The translations under genes were made by a program, and so were the position numbers. Below the pieces are notes generated by a model. That model saw only the letters and a program-made list of their open reading frames with translations. It had not been told where the DNA came from and did no database searches. Below are positions 21,758-33,736 of a DNA stretch of 64,000 nt, one piece after another. The stretch is taken from the NCBI GenBank assembly GCA_017654735.1, contig JADPYG010000002.1, positions 1 through 64,000 on the forward strand, written 5' to 3'. Each line of letters starts with the position of its first letter. Positions within the stretch are counted from its first letter, which is position 1. The DNA is from Vishniacozyma victoriae. Its lineage: Eukaryota; Basidiomycota; Tremellomycetes; Tremellales; Bulleribasidiaceae.

Positions 21758-24258
21758 ATGGGACCATCGGAAACTCCACGGGCATCGCAAAGCAAGGAGG
21801 TTCCGGGTCTATCGGTGGGTGTCCAGCCTGCTATTATGTCCTTGAAGCTGAGATCAATAGTGTGAGGAATGCCGACGACTCAAACGCAAGGCATGTCCTC
21901 CTGTTGAAGCATGAGGCATTCTGACTTAGTAGTGTGATCGTCGGGATCCATGTAACGTCTGTACAAGCAACCACAAGACATGCGTCTATCCAGCAGGTAG
22001 GAGAAAGCGTCGTTCGCATCGGTGAGCACCTGTTTGGTGATGTCATGGGTGACTAACCCCAGCAGCGATCCCACCTCACCGCGACGTCCTTCCTTTCTCG
22101 CCGGGCGTAGTCGATCACCCGGACCAGCTTTAGCTTCATTCACATCGCAAGTCACATCAGAGCATGCTGCAACAGTTCCTGCGCCCGACATCTGGTTTCC
22201 CAATCATGCCGAATCGTCGCGACAAGCGCTGGCTTTACATGGCTCCAACTCTTTTGCTTGGCCAGCAGAGTCAAGCAGTCGACTTACTATCTCGCCAAAT
22301 GATAGACGCGACGAATCGGCCGCTCTCAACAGCGCTGCTCCCGCATATCCACCCTTGCTTCAATCTTCCCAAACAGGGATCTCACCTCTCGATACGGCAA
22401 TGACGGAGACACTGGAAAGGCAACCCCGGCTGGCGTCGGGGTACGAGTGGGACGAGAGACACCATAGTGTCGGCAGAGGTCAGGATGGAACGGCGTGTCT
22501 CTCGGTAGAACCTGACGGGGATGGATATCTGGGTAAGCTTTTCATCAAGATCACGGAAGGTGCTGATTTACAGGTTTCGCCTCCGGTGCTACACTGCTTC
22601 GTATCTTGCAGATCATTGCTGGAGGAGTTATTTTGCCGCATCAACCACCGTCACGTATGGAGCTGTCCGAGACAAGTCCACCATGGACTCCATCCGAATT
22701 TCATATCTCGGAGTTCATCAATTCCTACTTTTCATCGTATCATATGCAGTACCCAATCATTCACGAGCCGACTTTTCGAGCACAATTCAACGAAATGATG
22801 GCCAAACCGCAACCCTGCCGGTAAGTACTTTCTGAATGACGCGAACTAATGTTAGGTGGGATATCCTGTCCAACACAGTCATCGGCTTAGGTGCGTTCTG
22901 CTGTGGGCAGCCCATGTACATTGTCGACTACTTTCTCGAAAAAGCAACAGCGGAGATATCGGCTACTCAGCTTGAATCTGGAAGTCTGGAGCTGGTGCAG
23001 GGCTTCTGCCTTCTCAGTAACCTGGCTCAGAAGCGAAACAAGGTCAACTCGGGATCAGTATACTTGGGTATAGCCGTCCGTATGGCCATTGGATTGGGGT
23101 TACACCGGGAGCTGCCATTGTGGAGCATTAGTCCATTTGAGCGTGAAGTCCGGTCAGCATCCACTTCTCATCGTTTCGCAGTGTCGCTGATAGCATAGAC
23201 GGAGAGTGTGGTGGGTTGTGTTCATCTTTGATGCAGGAGCTGCTACAACCTTTGGCCGTCCTATCGTGAGTTTAGGGTCTCTCAAAAGGGATCGTGCTGA
23301 TGATTTAGCTGCTACCATCTGCCGAGGCAGACGTACATCCAGTGCTCAATGCTTGGGATCGGACGTTTCCTCCATCAGCTACAGTCATTCCACCGCCGTC
23401 TACCGAGCCTACGATGTACTCCTCGTTGATCCAGCAAGCTCTCTTCCACAAAGTCGGGAACAAGTGCTACAACCGTGTCATTTCGTCCCCGCCCCCATCA
23501 TCTGTAGAGGCCCTACTTCTGGACCTCGGTTTACGCCAATGGCACGAGCAGCTACCAACGTACTTGCAGGTTCCCAAGATCCATACTGGGCAAACCCCAC
23601 CGTGGCTGGTCTTTTCAGCTCACAAGCTCTTTTGGCGGTACTGTAACTTGAGGATCGTCGTTGGTCGACGAGCTTTCCTCGAGAAGGCGCTCAACAACGC
23701 GCCGACTCTACCTGTTGACGAGGCCGATACGCAAAGCGCCGCCATCTGCTTGGAGGCCGCTCTCGATAGCATAAGTGCAATCAGCCAATTCTGCGATAAT
23801 CATCTCGCAAATCGTCTTGAGCGATGGTATGAGCTGTGAGTAATGGCCTCTTGCATAGACGTTACACACTGACACTTTAGCCATTTCCTCTTCCACGCTT
23901 CGTTCGTGCCACTCATCGCACTTCACACCGACTCGAACTCTCCAGAACGTCCGAAATGGGGAGAAGCGGTCGATCAAGCGCTGCGTGTTCTTCGCATGCT
24001 TAACGAAGAGCCGCTGGCCCAACGATGTCTTCAGGTCGTCGAGTTACTAGATCCTCGTAATCCGTATCAGGGACAGGGGCATGGGCAAGGTAACGACGTA
24101 TATTCGTGGACCAACTTGCTGCAGATGGATCAGAATGACTTTGGGGGTCCTGCACAGACATTGTGAGTTGTTTCTGCTTTCGACGCTGACCTGACAGCCT
24201 CCCATTTGCCGACTTTGCAACTCTAGCATCATTGTGGCCGACAAACCTTCAGAATTAA
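21758..24258 (+). CDS. Zn2Cys6 fungal transcription factor with fungal-specific regulatory domain
   Basis: About 690 residues. Exon 1 ends in PGLS. Exon 2 encodes CEECRRLKRK and exon 3 continues CDRRDPCNVC, then TSNHKTC, giving the canonical C-x2-C-x6-C-x5-C-x2-C-x6-C cluster. The exact spacing requires removal of 21891-21932, an intron that begins GC, not GT, and ends AG. A basic linker (GRRKRRSHR) follows. The middle region (FINSYFSSYHMQYPIIHEPTF, GLGAFCCGQP, RMAIGLGLHRELPLW, RRRVWWVVFIFD) is the fungal-specific transcription-factor domain, GAL4 type. It ends near PFADFATLASLWPTNLQN. It is nuclear and binds CGG half-sites. The upstream sugar transporter and the CGGTCA cluster at 6.8 kb are possible targets by inference. 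Confidence 0.88.
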
Positions 24259-24343
24259 TTGATTAATCACAGCTCTCGTTCCAATGCCATGTGAGGGCCA
24301 CTATCATGCATACCGGCATCATTCAGGGGCATAACTGAGCGGT

Positions 24344-25332
24344 TCACAGCATCACCTGATCCTCCGCCGATGGTATCGGCTTATCATCAACCACTAACAT
24401 GCCAGACATCGATTGCTCCTCACCCTGAGCCCTGAACTGTTCTTGATTTAGTCGAGCCTCCTTCTTTGCTATAATCCAAAACACCCAGGCTCCCCAAAGC
24501 TGCGCGACAGTGAACAGCACATGTAGTGAGGGGGTGACGATCTTAAACGCCAGATTCCACTTCTCCCACAGGGTACCAAAAATCCACATCACCAAAACAG
24601 TCTCGGCGGTAGTGCCCAGCAATTCGCAAATGACGGTCGCTCGAAACACCCAAGTGAGAAAGTAGTGCCTTTCCGGATACACTCGATAAAGGATGAGAGC
24701 GATATGAGGCCAGAACTCCGCGACCACGTCGAACAAACCTTGACTGTCAGCTTCGCGCCGGACATGGGGGAAGACCTACCCCAAACAAAGCATATCAAGA
24801 ACTGGGCTGTAGCGCTTTTCTGATGAACATAGTCGATACCGACGGTGACTGCTGATTCTGCGATGACGATAGCCCCGATATGGTGTAGCGTACTGATGTA
24901 CGAGACTCGTGATCGATAGAATAGCTCGAAGACATACATCCCTACGAAGATCTGAACTCCAACGACCATTATGTCGCCTAGCGTCACCGAAGAGCCCTTG
25001 GACATTGGCGACTGCAATGTCAAATTTCCGAAAATCAGACCCATGATGGGATAGATCTGCGATGCGACCATTGTGAGCTTGAGCATGGCAGCGACGTGGT
25101 GATTCGTGAAATTCCGCCTTTGAGTGTCGTCGACAAGCAAAGGCCATGTTTTGCGGTATATGCGAGGTAAAAGCGTTTCGAAAACGTACAGACGCAACAA
25201 AGCCATAATCGCCAGGAAGACTGTGAGGATGATGGCAGCGTAAGGCGAGAGCTTCGATATTCCGGTATTCTTGAGCTCTAGAATATTGGGGTAGTCATCG
25301 TCATGATGCGTGTGATTGGGTTCAAATGACAT
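24344..25332 (-). CDS. multi-pass membrane protein, TLC-domain-like
   Basis: About 315 residues in two exons (intron near 24735-24778). It has about seven hydrophobic segments. After an acidic, His-rich N-terminus and a first helix come RIYRKTWPLLVDD and VAAMLKLTMVASQIYP, then ELFYRSRVSYISTLHHIGAI. The R-x-S...LHHI pattern resembles the TLC fold (TRAM-LAG1-CLN8; acyl-CoA or lipid-linked membrane proteins), including a conserved double histidine. The C-terminal tail is charged. Fungi have many uncharacterised proteins of this type. The family assignment rests on pattern only, and no enzymatic function can be claimed. It is divergent from the MFS transporter across about 430 bp. Confidence 0.6.
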
Positions 25333-25539
25333 GTTCGGGATTGGAGGACTCGGTCTTCGTGAAGAAGTTGAATGAGCGCGTCTGGCCTATAAGCCAGCAG
25401 CACAACCGATCTGCCCATTGTCGTTTGCACCGGTCCAAGGGCAATTAATCCGTTGTCAATCACTGGCAATTGTAGAGTACCTGACTCCCAGTAGAAGTGA
25501 CCGCTGCTTGACAGAGCGAACGCGGGGCAGTGTAGGTGT

Positions 25540-25551
25540 ATTTCCGGAAAT
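25540..25551. promoter_or_regulatory. 12-bp perfect palindrome ATTTCCGGAAAT in divergent promoter
   Basis: This palindrome lies between the TLC-like gene (minus) and the MFS transporter (plus), about 215 bp from each start. Its 10-bp core TTTCCGGAAA recurs at 53857-53866 upstream of the NmrA-like gene. CCGG-centred palindromes can be sites for dimeric zinc-cluster regulators. Confidence 0.35.
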
Positions 25552-25766
25552 TGGTATTTATAGCGGTCCGGTTCCTTTGACAAACATCCCGAGATCCAAA
25601 AGTACGACTATTTTGCTTTTCTTGAGTCCTGTAAACGGATCACATGGGTATGCACTGTGCAGTGCGCAGACATCAACACAGGTCCGGATGTTTCTGAAAT
25701 AGGTACTAAACATCAGACCGCTTCGACAGTATCCGATTGAACGAGCCGGTCCCCGTTTTTTGCGAC

Positions 25767-27808
25767 ATGAATCAGCTCTTTTCACTGGGCCGAAATGTAC
25801 GTTTCTCCATGCAAATCTCATGACCTACTGAAAGAAGTCTTAATCGTATGCTGAATATGCAGTGGAGGAGCTCGCCATGGTACATCACTCTAGTCGTTGC
25901 CTCTGGAACCGCCATGGAGGCCTTCACATACGTGAGTCAAGTACCTGTCACACTTGGGAAAGTTCTCTTACATCATACAGCAAATCATCGTCCCGATCAT
26001 GCCCTTTCGCCTACCTGAGCTCGGATATTCGTCACCCGCTGACATAGCAAGATTGACCTCGTGGTTATTCGTTGCATATTCGGCCGGCATCCTCCTGTGT
26101 GAGCGCATTGCACCTGCCGTCGCTGATATCCAGTCTCGATACCATTTGGTTATGTTTTCGCTACGCATAGCTGGCGACGTGCTCCTCTCATCTTAGCAAA
26201 CCTGGTGGTAGTAGCTGCTTTACTAGGCGGAATGTTGGTAAAGTCGTATGGGTTCCTCGTCTTTACCCGATTCGTTCTGGGAGCTGCAAGCACCGTGATC
26301 TGGACCGGTGAGTTTGGGAGTGGGCGCATGTACACTCAGCTGACTATGTATATAGTGGGGCTGGCATTGATGTAAGCGGTCATAGTCTTCAGCGTATATC
26401 AAGTACTGATGACCCCAGTTGCGAAAATGTACCGGAGAAAAATATCGGGAGACAGATCGGGTGGGCGATTGCTGGGGTGTCCATCGGATCGACGCTAGTG
26501 AGTCGCCTTGTCGAGATCGATGGACTGGCTGGATATAGCTGACCTTCCCAGGCGGCACCGATAAGCGGGGCCCTGTACGCCCGATTTGGATGGAAAGCTC
26601 CTCACATATTCTCCATCGTGGGAGTCGTACTGGATCTTTTCGCTCGTCTGCTGATAGTGGAAGGAGGCCTGCAGGAAGTCTTACCAGCAGACTTTGAGAT
26701 GGACAATAGATCACCAGGGGACTCCGCAGTGGACCTGAGGGCACTCTCACCCGTTACGAGCCCACACGTCGAGACAAGCCCACGATTCAAATCAGAACTC
26801 GAACCATCAGTGGCTCCGGTATCATACAACGCTACGTACAGTGCATCCGCAAATCCTGAATCAGGTAGCGTCGAGCGATCTCGACAAAATCAGACCGACG
26901 TTGCGCTTTGGCGCATCCTCATCGACATGGCCAAGTCTCCACGAGGAGCCAGCGGGTTCGCCATGACTTTTGTCTTTGGTCTTACCCTGGGGATGCAAGA
27001 CTCGACGTGAGACGCAGTTCATCTTCCTCAGCAGTTCCAGCTGATGACTTAGGCTGACACTATACGTTCAGACCACCTGGCATAAAGGGCCATCCTGGGT
27101 TGGGATCATATACCGTGCGTAACACCCAGAAGCCGTCACCGGAATCTGATATCAGTCATCGCGGCCGCACCAACTTTCGTCACAGGTCCACTTGCCGGGC
27201 ACATAGCGGATCTCTACGGAGCCGAGTGGGTGATCGGCCCCGGTTTAGTTTTGACTTTACCCTTCTTTGCTCTTCTTATTCCTCAAGCGGGAATGGCATT
27301 CTTCATCGTCATGTTCACTATGCAGAATGCGCTGCTCTCCACTGGGATCGGGCCGATCGGCGTCGAGTTCGCAGCAGCGACCCGAACGATGGCGACTAAA
27401 GGCGCGAGTGAGATCCACGAGTTTGCGGCTATGAACTTTGTCTTTGGCAAGTCCAACCTAGCTGGAAGCAATTCGTCGGCTGACTTGATTTCAGCGGCAT
27501 CCTCCTTGATCGGTGCCCTTGTTGGTGGAGAGGTCTATGCGAGTACTCCAAAAGGATGGGTGGCAGTCTGCTGGTGAGTCAATCCATAAAGACACCGTCT
27601 TGCGCTCATCCTCAATAGGATCGCGTTTACCGTCGCATTGCTGTCCACACCGATACCCCTCATTTGTGCTGGGGAGCGACCACTGCTATCAAGATTGAAA
27701 GCAAGACTGGCTGGTATAGGTGGAACGAAGGGTGGAGGGGGGTCGCATACGGATCCGGAGGCTGGAGGAGGGGAGATGCTCTCACTAGACGATGGCGACC
27801 AACAATAA
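25767..27808 (+). CDS. MFS transporter (DHA1/vesicular-amine-transporter-like)
   Basis: About 540 residues. The first exon is only 30 nt (MNQLFSLGRN). After a 66-bp intron (25797-25862) it continues WRSSPWYITLVVASGTAMEA, the usual opening WRSS...FI of this fungal MFS branch. This splice was chosen over an ATG at 25857 because it restores that opening. Further marks are IPFGYVFATHSWRRAPLILA, TRFVLGAASTVIWT, PISGALYARFGWKAP, a long Ser/Pro loop between helices 6 and 7, GPLAGHIADLYGAEW and a Gly-rich acidic tail. Twelve helices are expected. Relatives export drugs or metabolites with protons, but the substrate is unknown. Confidence 0.85.
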
Positions 27809-28529
27809 TTGTCGACGTCCAAAAAAGAGAAAAATACTAGGCGCATCCTTCTCTCGTTCGGAATTGGCATGATTGATGCTACTTGACGGCGAGTGACTTG
27901 CCCTCGGCCTTCAGGAAGGACATCTGATGCTGGCAAAGGGAGTTGAAGTCTAACGATGAGCGAATATCCGTGACGGTCGACCCGTTCTCACAACGAAGCA
28001 TCCTCGCAAGCAAGAATTCGCATCGCCATGGCCAATGAAGCCCACAATTCGATCATTACAGCAGTCATTAGGGAACCCGAAGATTACTTCATGTATCTAG
28101 TGCCGGTGGTCATAAGCCCGCTGCATGCCAATCTCAGTTCACACTCAGATGGTAGGCCTACCATTTTGCCTGCTTCACCTGCTCCACAATGTGGTGGTTG
28201 TGCGAAACCAGATCAGAGAGATGGGTTGGTATACTGTTGTGGCCCAGAATACAGACCCCTTGTGCCAAAGCATAGCCCTCCTACTTCATTATTCCCGTTA
28301 CTCCCATTGGGTATGAGATGTGAAAACTCTGTATATCTCAACGATGGAGAACAGGTCTCGGGTACATCGGCTATACCCGATCGATCTACTACTATGATCT
28401 AGGGATCTTTTGCGAGTATCATCATCAACGCGACATCATCAACCGGGATGGTTCTTTACGTTACTATCCATATTGGCATTGGTATTGTAAGTCAAACACC
28501 ACCCATACCGCCATAAGGATCAAGTCAGG
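27809..28529. other. spacer before the ATP-grasp gene, possible small open frame
   Basis: A start at 28028 opens a frame that could be spliced at about 28106-28148 to a hydrophobic stretch (FCLLHLLHNVVVVRNQIREM). The downstream frame then breaks in every splice I tried. I cannot show that it is a gene or that it belongs to the ATP-grasp protein. On the minus strand at about 27877-27945 an exon-like stretch ends in GKSLAVK and stop, without a visible partner exon. Confidence 0.25.
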
Positions 28530-30367
28530 ATGCCACGAGCCAGGCCAAATGCGATCCAAAACTTCCTATCGAGTGTCATACTACCCCTCCTTTCGATATC
28601 CCTCTTACCGATATCCCTAGCGGCAGTAGCGGCATGTTTAGTACTCGATAAATTCAAGAGAGCTCAAGAGTCTAGGATAGTTTCGAATGTAGGGGACCAA
28701 AGTGGAAAGAAGAATGGACAGGGTTGTGTGATTATCAGTGGAGGAAGGATGTCCAAGGGTCTGACGTATGTCTCCCATTCCTTCATACGTGATTGAGCGT
28801 ATAAGTCTGATACTGACGGCAGACTGGCGAGGGCGTTCAAGAGAGCTGGATGGAAAGTGATAGGTGTTGAGGAAGAAGGGTGAGTAAAGGAATGATCTGG
28901 GAGGACGAAGGAGCTGACTGGCAGGTGGGGAGAACTATGCCCTATGCGATTCTCCGCCTCGATAGACGCTTTCCACCTCCTACCACCTGCTTCCCAATCC
29001 TACTCCAAATACGCGGACGCCCTTATCACCGTAGCTCAAAAGGAATCAGCGACCCTCTTCATCCCAGTCTCGGGTGCCGGTTCTTCAGTAGAAGATGCCA
29101 GGGCTGCCGAAACGATGTCCACCGAAACGAAAGGACGATGCAGGACATTCATTCAAGATCCGGGGACCATGTTGGATTTACATGATAAAGACCGATTCAT
29201 GGCTCTAGTCGATAAATTGGGATTTACGATTCCGAGTGGAAAAATGATTGAAGGAGTGAATGAAGGGATCGTGTACTTGAGGGGAGTTGGGGACAAGAAG
29301 TTTGTCCTGAAATGTATGGGGCTGGATGAGAATCGGGGGGATATGACGCTTTTCCCTGTCAGCGGGGATGGAAAGGATTTGGGCAAGACTAGAAAGTTGT
29401 TGGAAGGATTGAACACGAAAATCACTAAGGAATGCCCATATGTATTCCAGGAGTATATTCCCGGACCGGGTGAGTACATCCCTTAATCTCTATCATCTCC
29501 CCCACCCCGCTCTATTCCAACATCCACTGTTCCCTCAAACCGTGAGCTCCTCACATCCTTCACCAAGTTTTCACCGTACTGGTCTCCACCTTGACTTCAT
29601 CCTCTCCTTGCTCAAACTCAAACATACGGCGTCATGTCGTAAACGGCGCTGATCCCAGAATGGTGCACTCACGCCTCGGTAATCAACGGCAAGCTCACAT
29701 CATTCGTAGCATGCCCCTCAAACGACATGTTGATGACATACGAAAACGGTACCTACGAATCCATAGGAAAGAGGGCAGAAGAATGGACTATCAAATTCTT
29801 GGACCGACTATCAAAAGACAAATACCAGGGCAAAGATCGTCGACTCACTGGACACTTTTCATTCGACTTTATCATCCATTCTCAAAATGGAGAGTTATAT
29901 CCGATTGAATGTAATGCTAGGGTTCATACCGCTATCATCATGCTCTCACTATCTGGGATTGCGGATTGTTATAACGACCCAAGCTCGAGGTCAGAACGAT
30001 CGATACTTCGACCCAATAAGAATACGGCACCAAGATCATGGATCTATAACGACTTGATAATGCGATACCTACCCCTCCTACTTCCTTCTCCAACAACATT
30101 AAACCTACTTCACCCATCCCTATCAGCCACATTACAAGGAGGGGCTCGACCAAGCGAGGATCCATTTACATATAGGGTAGATCCGACTCTGGTAGCGGAC
30201 GATTGGGCACCATTCTTGGTTCTTTGGCACGTCTACTGGCCTAGTCTCCTGTTGATTCGATGGTGGAAAGGAATCAGGTGGACCAGGGTGAGTCTCATAA
30301 GTGATAATGAACGGAATCTAGCTGATGTTAGCTCAATGTTAGTACTGGTAGGATCTTTGAGGCGTAG
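28530..30367 (+). CDS. ATP-grasp ligase with N-terminal membrane anchor, mycosporine (MysC-like) type
   Basis: About 500 residues in five exons. Residues 10-40 form a hydrophobic anchor (SVILPLLSISLLPISLAAVA). The catalytic part starts CVIISGGRMSKGL, then LARAFKRAGWKVIGVEEEG and WGELCPMRFSAS. The central ATP-grasp includes KFVLKCMGLDENRGDMTLFP (K for ATP), YVFQEYIPGP with EWCTHASVINGKL, and the metal-binding end FDFIIHSQNGELYPIECNAR (D, E, N-x-R). A second hydrophobic stretch follows near the C-terminus. In cyanobacteria an ATP-grasp enzyme of this kind joins an amino acid to 4-deoxygadusol. The matching cyclase and methyltransferase lie 4-9 kb away, which supports that role here. The amino acid donor is inferred, not shown. 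The third intron is long (about 188 bp). The last intron restores an ending in GRIFEA. Confidence 0.8.
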
Positions 30368-30896
30368 GAATATGCCTGTTGTGATGGGAAGCGGGGAGGC
30401 GCATAAATTAAAGGCATGCTAGGTGGGAATGACCGTAGAGATATAGATGCATATACGATATTACGGCGAATGACTTCAGCACAGAAGTGGCCCAACTTGA
30501 GTCGTCTACCCATTAGACATGTCATGTCATAAGTGAGCTACGTCTTCTCGCCCATACCACGCGTTCAGCTTGATAGCTGCAGAATGAGTACCGTAAGCCG
30601 GTCGACTCATACCTCTGGCCGATTATTAATCAGAATCAGCTTAGTCGGGTATCGATTAGCTCATTCTCTTCGACACCTCGTTGACCAGGATCATGACCCA
30701 ACAGCGTCCTGAAGGAGTCCAAACCCAGGTCATAGCGATCGACGTATGATATGTAGATGCATGATGATTGTATGTGATGCAATTGGTACCTTTTCCAACG
30801 ACGGGGGATCGTGCGTCCTAGAGCTGATCCTGCCGCTCTTTCTTTGTCTCCCGTATTCGATGGTAACTTGCCATACCTCTTCCCCCTTCTAACCTA
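30368..30896. other. convergent intergenic stretch
   Basis: This lies between the 3' ends of the ATP-grasp and aldo/keto reductase genes. No coding sequence or clear element was recognised. Confidence 0.4.
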
Positions 30897-31969
30897 TCAT
30901 GGGCAGTCGGTGACATTGATACAGACATGTTCATCCTTATCCAGCGCATTTAGCGATTCCATCTGTTCGTCCGATAATTCGAAATCGTACAGATCGATAT
31001 TAGCGATGATCCTCTCCTTTGTATCAGATTTAGGCAAAGGGATGAATCTGTCGTCAGTCAATTATTCCCATTGGATTGACAGATGGATACTTACCCTCTC
31101 TGTAGACTCCATCGGATGAGGACTTGAGCCCATGATTTCCCTGTCTCCTCCGCGATTTTGACGAGGGTAGGATCGGTAGATTTGGTCCCCTGGACCATCG
31201 GTGAATACGCTTCAAGAGCAATGTTGTGGGATTGGCAGTATGACACGATTTCTGGTTGCTAATTGTCAGTCTTGGTCATATGTTAGCAGCGGGTGACAAT
31301 ACCTGACACCAGGGGTGAAGCTATACGTCAGCTTGTTTTTCATGATCTAGCTTTCATTCAGCAACTTACCTCGATCTGGTTAACAGCTGGAGGGATGTTT
31401 GCATAATCCTCCATTTCCTTCAAATGTCTCGGGCCACTGATGGTCAGCTTCTTCCATTTTGAGATTTCCGAGAGTGCAGAAACCATCTCACTAATTCGAT
31501 ACTCCGATCGCCTTCGCTTTGCCATCCTTGACCAACTTCTCCATCTCTTTCCACTGCTCCTTCCTCTTCTCAGGTCCAGCGCTAGGAGCATGAATCAAGA
31601 ACAGATCGACATATCCTCCATCTCCTCCAATCTTGGTGATACTCTCCTCCAACCTCTCAGCGACTTTATCCGCATGTCCAAGTTTAGTCGTTAAGAAGAC
31701 CTCTTTTCGATCGATTGATGATTTCGATACTGCTGACCCTACTTCTTCTTCATTGAAATACCATTGAGCAGAGTCGACGTGCCTGTAGCCAGCTTCTAGG
31801 GCTGCTGTTACTGATTTATCGACGATCTCGGGTGGGGATTGGTAGACGCCGAAACCGATTTGTGGGATCTGTGGGTTTATTCAGCTTTGAACCTTGTGCC
31901 GAAGGTCCGCTCACCTCTGTTCCGGAAGAGAGCTTGACAGTTGTCTGAGATGTGAGCGTTTGCGACATT
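30897..31969 (-). CDS. aldo/keto reductase
   Basis: About 285 residues in six to seven exons, beginning MSQTLTSQTTVKLSSGTE. The fold signature IPQIGFGVYQSP is followed by the catalytic tetrad: D in HVDSAQWY, Y in the same motif, K in FLTTKLG and H in FLIHAPSAG. Later come AIGVSNYGPRHL, NQIELHPWCQ, FIPLPKS and an ending near EHVCINVTDCP. It should use NADPH to reduce an aldehyde or ketone in the cytosol. NQIELHPWCQ can only be built by including an 18-nt microexon at 31303-31320 that encodes LHPWCQ. It lies between the ATP-grasp and cyclase genes, so it may serve the mycosporine pathway, but aldo/keto reductases are common and the link is positional. Confidence 0.85.
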
Positions 31970-32124
31970 GTTAATGTTGTAGTGTAAACTCGTACTGTCA
32001 ACTAACACTACTATCACGATGACATGACATGAGATCAGATCAGCGGAATCAGATTCATCAGTCGCGTCAAGATACTCAACTAAGTATCCAAGCGTACCTT
32101 GTTTGCTAACCCCTTCCTCAAACC

Positions 32125-33736
32125 ATGGATCTTATCAAGAATGGTGAGAGCAGTCAAGACCCATGGAGATCTTTTGACATCGATAGCGATCAGATACTAC
32201 AGCAGGAGGCTTCAGGTACGTGAAAATAATTGTTCATATTTACTCATCCTGACGTTCAGCTCTGCGAAAAGTCCGAGAGCAACAATTGAGAAGGTATCTT
32301 GGATTCAGAGGGGTAAATGAGGGTGATGACGGTCAACCGGACGAAGAACTCAGTAGGACTCGAACAGACGAGTCGTACAATGGCAATGGTCAAACTGGTG
32401 CGCCAAAAGCACTTTCACAGTTGAAAGAACACTCATGACGCAGAAGTTTCAGCTCTTCGCCAAAGCTCAAATTCCAGATATGGACCAGCCGTCATCGAAC
32501 TCAGGGGGTCCTCGGAGGACGGTGAGGACTTGAACAAAGACCCTATGTCGGTCGTGAACAAAGACCCTATGCTGGTCGTAAACCATGCAAGGGTGATGGA
32601 GACGAAAAAAAGACCCAAGCCTCGCAAGCCCAAGAGAAAGAAACTCGCTGCACCCAAGCAGAACTTGATGAGAGATTGCCCAATAATACCATCATCCAGA
32701 GCGAAAGGATGGATATACGAACCGGAAGAGGTCGAGGAAGTACTGGAAAAGGGGAATCCTCCTCGTAAGCCGGCAAGACGTTAGTAACAGAACCCTTTGA
32801 CTAGGCTGATGTTGATAGATGTTAATTCATCGAGTTCCAGCAAGCGTCGCAAGCTGGACAAACGGCCGTCAAATCAAGGTCCATCGAGTATTGCTTCACC
32901 GCCAAGCAGCTCGAGTCCAATCAACTTGGTATCTTCATCACCGTCAAACCTTTTTCCTACACATCATACCATACCATCCAGGGAGTCTAGCCTGTCCCCT
33001 CCGCCATCCTCTCGTATCGAATCCGAAGCCGAGACTTCCAAATTGACTCGAGCATCTTCCGCACCTCCACTAATCCCGCAACCTTCGACTCCAAGACCGA
33101 CACCGACACCGGCTCCACTTGCTCCGGATCCACCAATACCGAAGCGAGACTTTCAGAGCGAGATGATTTCAGCTCTCGACGCGATCTATGATGGTGAGAG
33201 AAACAGGGTAGCAATGAGGGAGCACGAGGTCTTCGACCTCCTTTCACATCTCCATGTAAGCTTGCTTCTATTCTACTCTTGTGAAATCCGTGCTTATACT
33301 GCAGGTTCCGGAAGACCAAATGGCTGTTATGCTCACATGGGAGCGCAATACTCGACAATGGGGGTAAGTGCTCCCTTTTAAACTGGTGCTGATGATCGTA
33401 GGCAGATGTACTTCACTAAGCAAGTCGAGTATATCACAAGGTATATTGATACCTACGGCCATATTATCGATCGGTATGAAGCTAGGGCTGCACTTAAGTT
33501 CCATTTTGGGGTGAGTTCCGATCTCCCAAAAAGCAAGTTGGGCTGAGGGCTGACGGTATCAGAGGCTACTGGCCGAAGGAAGGCTTCGTCCACCATATCA
33601 GTCCACTCCCAGCCATTTGAGTGCAGAACAAAGGGCTCAGTTACAGGATTCGTCAGCACTCAAAGTATTCAACCAACTGTGTAAGGAATTGAATGCGTAT
33701 CGGCCGGGCAACGAAGAAACGACTATCACGAAATAG
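32125..33736 (+). CDS. unrecognised Ser/Pro-rich basic protein (likely nuclear)
   Basis: I do not recognise the family. About 430 residues are read from six to seven exons, starting at MDLIKNGESSQDPW. An early helical basic stretch is LRKVREQQLRRYLGFRG. A 24-bp in-frame tandem repeat gives NKDPMSVV then NKDPMLVV. A lysine-rich segment, KKRPKPRKPKRKK, looks like a nuclear localisation signal. A long Ser/Pro-rich linker follows, and a folded C-terminal part (ISALDAIYDGERNRV, VEYITRYIDTYGHIIDRYEA, LKVFNQLCKELNAYRPG) is predicted helical. It sits inside the mycosporine locus but nothing in it suggests an enzyme. It could be a chromatin-associated or regulatory protein, or a bystander. Confidence 0.65.

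Noticed and set aside
27877..27945. Exon-like minus-strand stretch ending GKSLAVK-stop
   Set aside because: It reads like a terminal exon but I could not find an upstream exon or start that joins it in frame.
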